Shown here piece after piece: positions 26,495 to 34,982 of a stretch of DNA of 64,000 bases (the stretch's first letter is position 1; each line of letters begins with the position of its first letter). This stretch comes from Sulfurirhabdus sp043759595 (GTDB lineage Bacteria > Pseudomonadota > Gammaproteobacteria > Burkholderiales > SMCO01): positions 1-64,000 of the forward strand of contig JAYVLG010000183.1 in NCBI GenBank assembly GCA_043759595.1, read 5' to 3'. Below the pieces are notes generated by a model. That model was given only the letters and a program-made list of their open reading frames with translations, was not told the DNA's origin and did not search any database. The translations under genes and the position numbers were made by a program.

Positions 26495-26931
26495 CCCTCC
26501 ATTTCAAGCCATCCAGAACAATGGCTGCGCTTCTGTTATTCATGCATTTCTTTTGTGTTTTACTGGTTTGGTTAATGCCGTTTCCTTTGTGGCTGAAGGG
26601 AATAACCAGCATGGTTTTGCTGGCCAGTGCGGTATTTTATTTCAAACGGGATGGGTTGCTTGCATTGCCGAATTCGATCATCGCTTTGCAAGTACATTCA
26701 GATTGCCAGTGCGAAGTAAAAATCAAACAGGGAGAATGGATTGAAGCTGAACTTTTAGGCACAAGCTTTGTAGCACCCTATCTGACAGTGCTGAATTTTA
26801 AAGTGCCAGGAAAACGTTTGGCGCGGCATAGCGTGATTTTTCCCGACGCAGTAGATCGCGAGGATTTTCGTCAACTACGGGTGTTGCTCAAATGGAAATG
26901 CAACCGATTCCCCCGTGAAGAGACGACATAA
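26488..26931 (+). CDS. ygfX: YgfX-like membrane protein (CptA family)
   Basis: The protein is 147 residues with two membrane helices at about 14-50 (LLLFMHFFCVLLVWLMPF and LWLKGITSMVLLASAVFYF) and a cytoplasmic beta-rich domain (VHSDCQCEVKIKQGEW, FPDAVDREDFRQLRVLLKW). In E. coli, YgfX is encoded after SdhE and has been reported as a toxin acting on the cytoskeleton, with SdhE proposed as antitoxin; that role is disputed. Here the gene overlaps sdhE, so context supports the family call. It ends the sdh operon; no clear terminator follows. Confidence 0.8.
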   Translation: MLTLHFKPSRTMAALLLFMHFFCVLLVWLMPFPLWLKGITSMVLLASAVFYFKRDGLLALPNSIIALQVHSDCQCEVKIKQGEWIEAELLGTSFVAPYLTVLNFKVPGKRLARHSVIFPDAVDREDFRQLRVLLKWKCNRFPREETT

Positions 26932-27023
26932 CACGAAACAGTCTGTTGGACACTGATGCTATAAAATTCAAAGGCCGGATTTTTTCACCGACCATTTGTT
27001 TTAACTTAAGGTGTGTTGTATTG

Positions 27024-27247
27024 CTAACTGGCCCTGTAAGTCTCTAGTGTGCCATTAGCGGTCACACGAAAATTTACTCCACTTCGGACATTCACAGGAA
27101 GCTCAAAAATTTTGCCGGAAAACCTTACTCTACTGAATGTCTCATGGTGATTGACATTGCGAGGAAAATACCTACATTAGATGGTGTATGGAAGTGGAAT
27201 TCAGATAACATTTTGTCGAATAACTTTACATTCCCCGCTACATTCAT
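27024..27247 (-). pseudogene. Frameshifted gene remnant, family unknown
   Basis: The 583-base gap 26932-27514 holds, on the minus strand, two protein-like pieces in different frames. Piece one (27125-27247) starts at an ATG and reads MNVAGNVKLFDKMLSEFHFH, then TPSNVGIF, and soon stops. Piece two (27024-27176) reads YFPRNVNHHETF, VRFSGKIFELPVNVRSGV and NFRVTANGTLETYRAS before TAG. They join across one frameshift near 27165-27176. The C-terminal piece has no start codon. It looks like the tail of a decayed gene; I do not recognise the family. The rest of the gap holds a sigma-54 promoter. Confidence 0.3.
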
Positions 27248-27303
27248 CGCCGACTTTCTTTTCTACCCCTGACAATGGTAGCTTTCCAGCAGATTTTTAC
27301 TAT

Positions 27304-27319
27304 TGGCATATTTATTGCT
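27304..27319 (+). promoter_or_regulatory. Sigma-54 promoter of the HAF/PEP-CTERM-like gene
   Basis: TGGCAT-N5-TTGCT has the -24/-12 elements with exactly ten bases between GG (27305-27306) and GC (27317-27318). The consensus is TGGCAC-N5-TTGCA. The start site would be near 27330, giving a leader of about 185 bases. The leader contains GTGCGT (27343-27348) with ACGCAC (27365-27370), and a near-duplicate CATATCTACCAAG / CATATACCAAG (27331, 27371). Confidence 0.7.
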
Positions 27320-27514
27320 TATGATAATGCCATATCTACCAAGTGCGTCATTCACAGCGAACTAACGCACCATATACCAAGATTATTTTCTGTATATCTC
27401 CAGTCGGGGAATGCAGAATAAAGATTAAATCGTGCACGCCTAGCGCCAATTGCTATTGTGAACATAGAGAGAAAATTCCGTTCTCTTTAGATATATAACT
27501 CAACTGGAGGATAA

Positions 27515-28612
27515 ATGAAATCAACTAACCACATACGTAAATTATCGCGCCTGATATCCCTGCTATTGGCTTGTCTTGCCTTGAGTAGTCCAGCTTGGGG
27601 GATAGACTACACAATCACCGATCTTGGCACATTAGGCGGCACTTTCAGCAGCGCAACCAGCGTTAGTAACAATGGTCAAGTGGCTGGCTGGTCCTATACG
27701 GCGGGAGGCACCGTTAGTTCTTTCTTGTATGGCAATGGCAAAATGAATGACATCGGCACTTTGGGTGGCACGAACACCTTTGCTACTGGTATCAATAATA
27801 ATGGTCAGGTAGTGGGAGGGGCAAACTATGCTCAAGACCAACACGCTTTTCTTTACAACAATGGCACGATAAACGACATCGGTAGCCTTGGAGGTCCCTA
27901 CAGCTACGCAAACGGTATCAATAACATTGGTCAGGTGGTGGGTGTTGCGCAGACTGCGGATTACAGTTTGTACGCGTTTATCTATAGCAATGGCATAATG
28001 AATAATATTGGCACCTTAGGTGGTTTATCTAGCAATGCCGCCAGCATCAATAACAATGGCCAGGTGGTCGGTTGGTCAGACAATACCCTTGCCGAGACTC
28101 GCGCGTTTTTCTATAGCAACGGTGTGATGCGCGATATCGGTACTCTTGGCGGTTCGTTCAGTGACGCCTCTGGAGTCAACGATGTAGGCCAAGTGGTAGG
28201 TAAATCGGCCACACTTAACGATGTGTTTACTCACGCCTTTTTCTATAGTAATGGCTCGATGAATGATCTCGGTACTTTAGGCGGGGCGTTTAGCGCGGCA
28301 AAAGGCATCAACATCAAAGGGCAAGTGGTAGGTCAGTCAGAGACAGTAGATGGCTACAATCACGCTTTTTTTTACAGCGGCGGTAATCTGCTGGATTTAA
28401 ATAATCTGCTATCGCAGGGTTCGGGTTGGAATTTGTCTGATGCGCAAGGGATTAACGACCTAGGCCAGATCGTTGGCACAGGGATAATTAATGGTGAGGC
28501 GCATGCTTACCTCATGACACCGACTTCTGTGCCAGTGCCTACCGCTGTATGGCTGTTCGGTTCTGGAGTGATGGGGCTGGCATATGTTACACGAAAGCGC
28601 CAAGTGGCCTAA
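27515..28612 (+). CDS. Secreted HAF-repeat protein with PEP-CTERM-like sorting tail
   Basis: The protein is 365 residues. A signal peptide covers about 1-29, with a likely cut after AWG. Six repeats of 42-44 residues follow, each with G(T/S)LGG, GINNxGQVVG and (H)AFxY segments, the pattern of the extracellular HAF repeat; a degenerate seventh lies near 290-330. The C-terminus is VPVPTAVWLFGSGVMGLA followed by YVTRKRQVA, a hydrophobic helix with a basic end, close to the PEP-CTERM variant VPxPAAVWLFGSG. Such proteins are processed by exosortase and exported with exopolysaccharide. GGAGG precedes the ATG. A sigma-54 promoter lies about 200 bases upstream. No exosortase is in the window. Confidence 0.85.
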   Translation: MKSTNHIRKLSRLISLLLACLALSSPAWGIDYTITDLGTLGGTFSSATSVSNNGQVAGWSYTAGGTVSSFLYGNGKMNDIGTLGGTNTFATGINNNGQVVGGANYAQDQHAFLYNNGTINDIGSLGGPYSYANGINNIGQVVGVAQTADYSLYAFIYSNGIMNNIGTLGGLSSNAASINNNGQVVGWSDNTLAETRAFFYSNGVMRDIGTLGGSFSDASGVNDVGQVVGKSATLNDVFTHAFFYSNGSMNDLGTLGGAFSAAKGINIKGQVVGQSETVDGYNHAFFYSGGNLLDLNNLLSQGSGWNLSDAQGINDLGQIVGTGIINGEAHAYLMTPTSVPVPTAVWLFGSGVMGLAYVTRKRQVA

Positions 28613-28854
28613 TATATTTTCTCAAATGAAGGCGGCTAATCGATTATCGTTATTACTTTTGACTTGTTCGCTGAGGGTCTGTTTTTAACTTACTTGAAGG
28701 ACCGCAAAGGGTCGGGTACTGAAGTTCATCTTTCCCAGTAGCATACATGTGCAAGCAAATTCGCAAATAATATTTGTTAACTACAGTGGCAGAAAACAAG
28801 TTCTTTGCCTTGGTTAAACAGCCTGGTTTGTTTTAGATCAGATGATTACAAAAA

Positions 28855-30426
28855 TTAAGGCGTCAGTACGGTATTTTCAGCATGGGGCAGCATGCCGGGA
28901 TAATCCCGACTAAAATGTAGCCCGCGGCTTTCATGGCGCTCCATAGCGCAACGCACAATCAGGTTGGCAGTTAAAACCAGATTACGCAATTCGATTAAAT
29001 CGTTGCTCACACGAAAGTTTTGATAATATTCATCAATTTCTTCAGTCAGTAATTTAATACGGTGCTGTGCACGTTGCAGGCGCTTGTTGGTTCGCACAAT
29101 ACCAACATAATCCCACATGAAACGGCGCAACTCGCCCCAGTTATGTGCAATAACAATTTCTTCGTCTGCGTCTGTTACACGACTTTCATCCCATTCTGGC
29201 AGGATTTGTTCAGATGTTTTTTCCTGTTTTAAAATATCCTGAGCGGCTGCCTTTGCGTAAACAATACATTCCAGCAAGGAATTGCTTGCCAATCGGTTGG
29301 CTCCGTGAAGACCTGTATGTGCCACTTCGCCTACTGCGTAGAGATTGGAAATATCCGTTCTGGCCTGTAAGTCCGTCATTATGCCGCCACAACTGTAGTG
29401 TGCCGCCGGAACGACTGGAATGGGTTCGCGGGTAATATCAATTCCCAGTTCCAGGCAGCGCGCATAAATATTGGGAAAATGGCTGATCAGAAAATCTGCG
29501 GGTTTATGTGAAATATCCAGATAAACACAATCCAGACCGCGTTTTTTCATTTCAAAATCTATGGCACGTGCAACAACATCCCGGGGGGCCAATTCAGCAC
29601 GTTCATCATGGTCTGGCATAAAACGGTTACCATCCGGTAGCTTTAACAGGCCACCTTCACCGCGAACGGCTTCAGTGATCAGAAAAGATTTGGCGTGCGG
29701 ATGATATAAACAAGTAGGATGAAATTGAACGAATTCCATATTGGCGACACGACACCCCGCACGCCAGCCCATGGCGACGCCATCGCCAGCTGCGACATCA
29801 GGATTCGTGGTGTAGAGGTAGACTTTACCAGCACCACCTGTAGCCAATATCGTGTTTTGAGCTGAAAATGTCTTAACTCTACCCGTGTTTGTATCGAGTG
29901 CATAAACACCATAACAGCGATTGTCGTCCAATCCCAGTTTTTTGCCGGTGATGAGATCGATTGCGATATGATGTTCAAATACAGTGATATTCGGATGAGC
30001 TAATATCTTTTCGGAAAGGGTTTCCTGAATGGCTCGGCCAGTTGCATCAGCTGCATGAATGATGCGGCGCTGACTGTGTCCTCCTTCACGAGTCAGGTGG
30101 TAACCGGTTGAATTGTTTTCATCTTTTGTAAAGGGTACTTCCTGGCTGATAAGCCAGGTTACTGCTTCTTTTCCATGTTCTGCAACAAATCGCGTTACGT
30201 TTTCATCGCATAATCCTGCACCTGAAATAATTGTATCGTGTATGTGTTCTTCAATAGAGTCACCATTCCCAAGAACAGCTGCAATGCCGCCCTGCGCCCA
30301 GCTACTGGCTCCATCCAGCAAGTTTTTTTTGGTAATCAGTGCAACTCGCTGTTGATCAGCCAGATGCAACGCCAAAGTAAAACCTGCTAGTCCGCTACCA
30401 ATGATGATGACGTCAAAACGAAACAC
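28855..30426 (-). CDS. nadB: L-aspartate oxidase
   Basis: NadB oxidises aspartate to iminoaspartate, the first step of NAD synthesis. From GTG 30426 the protein has 523 residues (MFRFDVIIIGSGLAGFTLAL); GGGAG lies seven to eight bases upstream on the minus strand, which favours this start over the ATGs at 30453-30456. The FAD motif, ASSWAQGGIAAVLG, HVREGGHS-type segment (LTREGGHSQRRIIHAADATG), HPTCLYHP and GLHGANRLASNSLLECIVY agree with NadB; the SdhA-like fold is shared. It stands alone, with nadA and nadC not in the window. Confidence 0.95.
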   Translation of the reverse strand: MFRFDVIIIGSGLAGFTLALHLADQQRVALITKKNLLDGASSWAQGGIAAVLGNGDSIEEHIHDTIISGAGLCDENVTRFVAEHGKEAVTWLISQEVPFTKDENNSTGYHLTREGGHSQRRIIHAADATGRAIQETLSEKILAHPNITVFEHHIAIDLITGKKLGLDDNRCYGVYALDTNTGRVKTFSAQNTILATGGAGKVYLYTTNPDVAAGDGVAMGWRAGCRVANMEFVQFHPTCLYHPHAKSFLITEAVRGEGGLLKLPDGNRFMPDHDERAELAPRDVVARAIDFEMKKRGLDCVYLDISHKPADFLISHFPNIYARCLELGIDITREPIPVVPAAHYSCGGIMTDLQARTDISNLYAVGEVAHTGLHGANRLASNSLLECIVYAKAAAQDILKQEKTSEQILPEWDESRVTDADEEIVIAHNWGELRRFMWDYVGIVRTNKRLQRAQHRIKLLTEEIDEYYQNFRVSNDLIELRNLVLTANLIVRCAMERHESRGLHFSRDYPGMLPHAENTVLTP

Positions 30427-30547
30427 AAAATACTCCCATAAGTCATGTGGCATCAATCATATCAGACACAGGGATGCTCGGGCATGTACTGGTTAAATTA
30501 TTTATCATCCCTGAAATATATTTTTGTAAATTTCAATTTAAGGAAGT

Positions 30548-30575
30548 GAACTATCAATTATTACCGCTGTCTTTA
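30548..30575 (+). promoter_or_regulatory. Weak candidate RpoE-type promoter
   Basis: GAACTA-N16-TCTTTA lies about 125 bases before the rpoE start. The -35 matches the sigma-E GAACTT at five of six positions and the -10 weakly (TCTGA type). Autoregulation of rpoE is known in the family, so it is listed, with low confidence. Confidence 0.25.
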
Positions 30576-30698
30576 GCATAGTAAGAAGGATACGTTCCCT
30601 GATCAGCGCCTTGCAGTTATACTATTCGCAGGCTACTTAAATAATATGTAGCTTTGGTGCTTTTAATTCATACAAACAAAATTCAGGGAAAAACCCGC

Positions 30699-31298
30699 AT
30701 GGGTGAACGGGAAATCGATCAAGTATTGGTCGAGCGTGTACAACAAGGTGACAAGCATGCGTTTGAGCTGCTTGTCGTAAAGTACCAGCGCAAGCTGGGC
30801 AGACTGCTATCGCGTTTTGTTCGCGATCCAGCAGAGGTTGAAGACGTGACACAAGAAACGTTTATCAAGGCTTACCGCGCATTGCCATCCTTTCGGGGTG
30901 AGAGTGCGTTTTATACCTGGTTGTATCGGATTGGCATTAATACAGCCAAGAACTATCTTGTCGCATTAGGCAGGCGTGCTCCAACTTCTACAGAAATTAT
31001 CAGTGAGGATGCTGAAAATTATGAAGAGGGTGAACTATTAAGAGACAACAACACGCCTGAAACCGAGTTAATGACCAAGCAGCTTGCTATCACGGTAAAC
31101 AGCGCGATGAGCAGTCTGCCAGAGGAACTCCGTACAGCGATTACGCTGCGTGAAATTGAAGGGCTGAGTTATGAAGATATTGCCAGTGTCATGAACTGCC
31201 CAATAGGTACGGTGCGTTCCAGGATTTTCCGGGCACGTGAAACAATTGCGGAACAACTACGCCCTTTACTGGGCACTAATAAAGAAAAGAGGTGGTGA
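30699..31298 (+). CDS. rpoE: RpoE (AlgU-type) extracytoplasmic sigma factor
   Basis: RpoE directs the envelope stress regulon. From ATG 30699 it is 199 residues (MGEREIDQVLVERVQQGD); AGGGAA at 30685-30690 fixes the start, so the TTG at 30654 is not used. Region 2 has AEVEDVTQETFIKAYRALP and FYTWLYRIGINTAKN, region 4 has LREIEGLSYEDIASVMNC and GTVRSRIFRARE. It is the first gene of rpoE-rseA-rseB-rseC-degQ, the standard arrangement. Confidence 0.96.
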   Translation: MGEREIDQVLVERVQQGDKHAFELLVVKYQRKLGRLLSRFVRDPAEVEDVTQETFIKAYRALPSFRGESAFYTWLYRIGINTAKNYLVALGRRAPTSTEIISEDAENYEEGELLRDNNTPETELMTKQLAITVNSAMSSLPEELRTAITLREIEGLSYEDIASVMNCPIGTVRSRIFRARETIAEQLRPLLGTNKEKRW

Positions 31299-31301
31299 GT
31301 T

Positions 31302-31814
31302 ATGAATGACCAAATCTCAGCATTAATGGATAGTGAGTTAGATGAAAACGAAGCCAAAGCGTTACTGGCAAAGTTTAAAGATAATCATCAATTAAGTGAA
31401 AGTTGGGCTGTTTATCATCAAATTGGGGACAGTCTGCGTCAGACACAGATGCTTTCGAATGATTTAACTCAAAAAATTTCTGCAAGGCTGGAAAACGAAC
31501 CGACTGTACTGGCACCCCATAAAATCACACCCCCTCGACGTGAAATGATTGCCTGGTCAGCTGCGGCCTCGTTTGCTGCAGTAGCTGTAGTTGCATTTGC
31601 CATGTTGAAGTTTTCAAGTATTAATAATCAAGAATTAAGTAATTTGGCTTCTGCATCAAACCAACCTGCCAAAGCCGTTATTGCTTCTACGTCAAATAGC
31701 AATATGAATGATTATTTATACGCCCATCAGGAGTATTCTCCCGCAACCCCCATTCAATCCGCATCGGGATTTGCATTGGTTACCTATAGCAATGAACAGG
31801 GTAGTGCCCGATGA
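31302..31814 (+). CDS. rseA: RseA/MucA, anti-sigma-E factor
   Basis: RseA holds RpoE at the membrane until it is cut by DegS and RseP. The 170 residues contain the cytoplasmic sigma-binding domain (MNDQISALMDSELDENEAK, about 1-75), a membrane helix at about 83-101 and a short periplasmic tail rich in Ser/Asn. The ISALMDSEL motif is typical. It follows rpoE by three bases and overlaps rseB by four. Confidence 0.93.
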   Translation: MNDQISALMDSELDENEAKALLAKFKDNHQLSESWAVYHQIGDSLRQTQMLSNDLTQKISARLENEPTVLAPHKITPPRREMIAWSAAASFAAVAVVAFAMLKFSSINNQELSNLASASNQPAKAVIASTSNSNMNDYLYAHQEYSPATPIQSASGFALVTYSNEQGSAR

Positions 31815-32782
31815 GATATTTGGTTGGTGCGTTTGTATTCCTGACGATGATTGCTGGAAATGTACAAGCAGACAATTCTCAACCTGATGCCATTGCTTTA
31901 CTGAAGAAGACAGAAGCAGCTGCAAGAGAACTCAACTATTCAGGTATATTTGTCTATCAATATGGCAATCAGGTTGAAACCTCCAGAATCACACATCATG
32001 TGGATGCAACAGGGGAGCATGAGAAGCTGGAGGCATTAAATGGACCTGCAAGAGAAACCATCAGAAACAATGATGATGTAATTTGCTATCTACCGGAAAG
32101 CAATTCCGTTCTAGTTGATAAACGCCATACCAGAAAATTTTTCCCCGCCTTGCTGCCAAAAGATATCAGTAAACTTTCAGCAAACTATACGATTAAATTG
32201 GGTGGGGTAGAAAGAATTGCCGGCTTCGATTGCCAATCGCTTATTCTTGAACCTAAAGATAACCTTCGCTATTCGCGTAAATACTGGGCTGATAATGCAT
32301 CTGGTTTGTTATTGAAAGCAACACTTTTAAATAACAATGGGGAAGCAATCGATCAGTTTACATTCACTCAGTTAACTATTGGTGGACCAATAGATAAATC
32401 TCAGTTCAAACCCAAACCTGCCTGGAAAAAACTGACGTGGAAAACGGATGAATCAACCATAGTGGATGCGAATACGCATGATACCGGTTGGGAAATCAAG
32501 CAACCGCTCCCTGGCTTCAATAAAATTGTCGAACTGAAAAGGGCAATGCCAGGGAAAAAAATGCCTGTATCTCATTTGGTTTATTCAGATGGATTGTCCA
32601 CCGTATCCGTATTCATTGAGCCTCTTGCAGGAATAGCTCATCCCATGCAAGGTTTGGCTAGTCAGGGCGTGCTCAATGTCTATGCTACTTCATTGGCGGA
32701 TTTTCAAATTACCGTTATTGGAGAAGTTCCTGCTGTGACGGTTAAGCAAATAGCAACTTCGATGTCTAACAAGCATAAATAA
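31811..32782 (+). CDS. rseB: RseB/MucB, periplasmic regulator of sigma-E
   Basis: RseB binds the periplasmic part of RseA and protects it from DegS. The 323 residues have a signal peptide (about 1-20), an N-terminal lipoprotein-carrier-like domain (ELNYSGIFVYQYGNQVET) and a C-terminal MucB domain (PMQGLASQGVLNVYATSLAD). The ATG overlaps the rseA stop by four bases. Confidence 0.93.
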   Translation: MRYLVGAFVFLTMIAGNVQADNSQPDAIALLKKTEAAARELNYSGIFVYQYGNQVETSRITHHVDATGEHEKLEALNGPARETIRNNDDVICYLPESNSVLVDKRHTRKFFPALLPKDISKLSANYTIKLGGVERIAGFDCQSLILEPKDNLRYSRKYWADNASGLLLKATLLNNNGEAIDQFTFTQLTIGGPIDKSQFKPKPAWKKLTWKTDESTIVDANTHDTGWEIKQPLPGFNKIVELKRAMPGKKMPVSHLVYSDGLSTVSVFIEPLAGIAHPMQGLASQGVLNVYATSLADFQITVIGEVPAVTVKQIATSMSNKHK

Positions 32783-32801
32783 TATTTAACAGGATTTGGC
32801 A

Positions 32802-33278
32802 ATGCTTGAAACAGAAGCAGTAATTGTAGATATAAAGAATTCAGTTGCTTATGTGGAAACACAAAGGTTGTCCGGGTGTGGACACTGTGACCCGCAAAAA
32901 GGGTGTGCAACATCCACATTGACTAAATTTTTTGGCGGAAAGAAAACTTTTTTTAAAGCTTTGAATCCAATTGAAGCACGAGTTGGTGATGCAGTTGTAA
33001 TCGGAGTGGAAGATGGCGCTGTGCTTAAAGGCTCATTTGCTGTTTATTTGCTACCGATACTCTTCGTGTTGTTAGGTGCTGGAGTGGGCAATGCTCTTGC
33101 TTCAACAGCATCGCAACGTGATTTGCTTGCCATTATTGGTGCTGTTGCCGGCCTGGGGATTAGCTATGTATGGGTACGCGCTTATACCGCGTATGTAAGC
33201 AAAAATAGTCATTTTCAGCCTGTAATATTACGTAAAATTTCTACTGATAAGATTGTTAACTTTATTAAGGAAATCTAA
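32802..33278 (+). CDS. rseC: RseC/MucC family membrane protein
   Basis: RseC proteins are membrane proteins with an N-terminal Cys cluster, linked to sigma-E control and, in some bacteria, to SoxR reduction. From ATG 32802 the protein is 158 residues. Cys ligands lie in GCGHCDPQKGCAT; two membrane helices follow (about 77-99 and 104-126). I skip the TTG at 32796, which adds only two residues. It lies between rseB and the degQ gene, four bases before the latter. Confidence 0.9.
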   Translation: MLETEAVIVDIKNSVAYVETQRLSGCGHCDPQKGCATSTLTKFFGGKKTFFKALNPIEARVGDAVVIGVEDGAVLKGSFAVYLLPILFVLLGAGVGNALASTASQRDLLAIIGAVAGLGISYVWVRAYTAYVSKNSHFQPVILRKISTDKIVNFIKEI

Positions 33279-33282
33279 AAAA

Positions 33283-34677
33283 ATGAAAAATTTGTTGTAT
33301 GTATTTATTTTTCTGCTTTCTTTTACAAGTTCGATACACGCTAAAGATTTGCCGGATTTCACCGAGTTAGTCGAGAAGCAAGGCCCCGCTGTTGTGAATA
33401 TCAGTATTACGCAAGTAGTGCATGGAAATAACATGTTCCAACAGATTCCAAATTTATCGGAGGATGATCCTTTTTTTGAATTTTTCCGCCGCTTTATGCC
33501 GCCTCAAGGCGGAAATGGCGGGCCATCCCAGGACTTTGAAAGTAAATCACTCGGTTCTGGATTTATTATCAGTCCTGACGGTTACATTTTGACCAATGCA
33601 CATGTAGTAGATGATGCCACTGAAGTGGTTGTCAAACTGACCGATAAAAGAGAGTTCAAGGCTAAAGTTATTGGTAGCGATAAACGTACTGATGTCGCTT
33701 TAATCAAAATCAATGCAACCAACCTGCCAAGAGTGACGTTTGGCGATCCAGCACAACTTAAGGTAGGGGAGTGGGTGGCAGCAATTGGTTCTCCTTTTGG
33801 TTTCGAAAATAGTGTGACGGCGGGTATTGTGAGTGCCAAGGGTAGATCGCTGCCCCAAGAGAACTATGTGCCATTCATTCAAACAGATGTGGCAATTAAT
33901 CCCGGTAATTCAGGCGGTCCCTTGTTCAACTTGAGAGGGGAAGTTGTCGGTATCAACTCGCAAATTTATAGCAGAACCGGCGGTTTCATGGGGCTGTCTT
34001 TTGCCATACCTATTAATGTAGCTATGGATATCAGCAACCAGCTTAAAATAAGTGGCAAAGTAAGTCGTGGTTGGCTGGGTGTGGTCATACAGGAAGTTAA
34101 CAAAGAATTGGCTGACACATTTGGCTTGAGTAAACCAATGGGGGCATTGATCGCCAATGTAGAAAAGGGAAGCCCTGCAGATAAAGCGGGTTTACAGGCA
34201 AGTGATATTATTCTTAAATTTGACGGGAAAACTGTTCAGAGCTCCAGTGAATTACCACGACTGGTTGGTGCTATCAAACCTGGCGCGAAAGTGAATGTTC
34301 AAATATGGCGTAAAGGGGCTTTGAAGGACATGTCACTGGTATTGAGCGAATTGCCTGCTGAAAAAATGGCTAAGCGTGCTGAAAAACCAGGTAAATCACC
34401 CGGTAAATTAGGGCTTTTTATCAGTGAACTGACCCCTGAACAAAAGCAGCAATTGCAAATTTCCAGCGGATTACTGGTGGAGGATGCACAAGGACCCGCT
34501 GCTCGAGCAGGCATTCGCAGAGGCGATATCATTCTGGCTGTTAACAATACCGATGTAAAAAGTATTGCACAGTTTTCACAAATTGTTTCTCAGTTTGAAT
34601 CGCATGGTAGTGTTGCGCTGCTGGTTCGCCGTGGAGATACATCCCTCTATGTCCCTTTGAAACTGGATGGTAAATAA
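33283..34677 (+). CDS. degQ: DegQ/MucD-type periplasmic serine protease
   Basis: This HtrA protease and chaperone removes misfolded periplasmic proteins and belongs to the sigma-E regulon in relatives. From ATG 33283 it has 464 residues with a signal peptide (about 1-20, cut near IHA). The triad is H107 (LTNAHVVDD), D137 (KRTDVALI) and S210 (NPGNSGGPLF). Two PDZ domains follow (GWLGVVIQEV to LPRLVGAIKP, and GLFISELTPEQ to the end). The earlier TTG at 33253 overlaps rseC and lacks a signal. Confidence 0.95.
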   Translation: MKNLLYVFIFLLSFTSSIHAKDLPDFTELVEKQGPAVVNISITQVVHGNNMFQQIPNLSEDDPFFEFFRRFMPPQGGNGGPSQDFESKSLGSGFIISPDGYILTNAHVVDDATEVVVKLTDKREFKAKVIGSDKRTDVALIKINATNLPRVTFGDPAQLKVGEWVAAIGSPFGFENSVTAGIVSAKGRSLPQENYVPFIQTDVAINPGNSGGPLFNLRGEVVGINSQIYSRTGGFMGLSFAIPINVAMDISNQLKISGKVSRGWLGVVIQEVNKELADTFGLSKPMGALIANVEKGSPADKAGLQASDIILKFDGKTVQSSSELPRLVGAIKPGAKVNVQIWRKGALKDMSLVLSELPAEKMAKRAEKPGKSPGKLGLFISELTPEQKQQLQISSGLLVEDAQGPAARAGIRRGDIILAVNNTDVKSIAQFSQIVSQFESHGSVALLVRRGDTSLYVPLKLDGK

Positions 34678-34681
34678 GCCT

Positions 34682-34924
34682 ATGCCGGTTTTGACCCTGT
34701 TTGGCCGCGAAGATTGTCATTTATGTCATGAAATGATTGCTGAATTGGAAGAAATTCAAGCGGATTTTCTATTTGATATAGAGGTAGTGGATATCGATCG
34801 CGATGCAAATCTGAAAGAAAAATACGGGCATCTGGTGCCGGTGTTAACGTCGAACGACGAGGAAATATGTCATTATTTCCTCGATCGTACAGCACTTGAT
34901 GCTTATTTTGCCAAAATCCGCTAA
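34682..34924 (+). CDS. Glutaredoxin-like DUF836 family protein
   Basis: This is an 80-residue thioredoxin-fold protein with a CxxC motif (CHLC in REDCHLCHEM) and the cis-Pro block HLVPVLTSN. The family is known as DUF836/glutaredoxin-like; the substrate is unknown. It conserves its place between degQ and lepA. ATG 34667 would add five residues and overlap degQ; neither start has a good ribosome site, so the start is uncertain by 15 bases. A terminator-like hairpin follows 23 bases after its stop. Confidence 0.85.
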   Translation: MPVLTLFGREDCHLCHEMIAELEEIQADFLFDIEVVDIDRDANLKEKYGHLVPVLTSNDEEICHYFLDRTALDAYFAKIR

Positions 34925-34947
34925 AATCCTCCTTTTCTTAAGTATTT

Positions 34948-34972
34948 AAGGGCGCTTAATGTGCCCTTTTTT
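34948..34972 (+). terminator. Intrinsic terminator or attenuator just before lepA
   Basis: AAGGGC (34948-34953) pairs with GCCCTT (34963-34968), with a nine-base loop, followed by a run of six T (34967-34972). The T-run ends 10 bases before the lepA ATG (34983), leaving no room for a promoter between them. Confidence 0.7.
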
Positions 34973-34982
34973 GATGCGAAGT

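Noticed and set aside
26961..27000. GGCCGG...CCGACC as terminator of the sdh operon
   Set aside because: The stem has a mismatch and is not followed by a T-run.
27632..28400. Repetitive DNA resembling a CRISPR or tandem array
   Set aside because: The repeats are in-frame protein repeats with diverged codons, not identical repeats with spacers.
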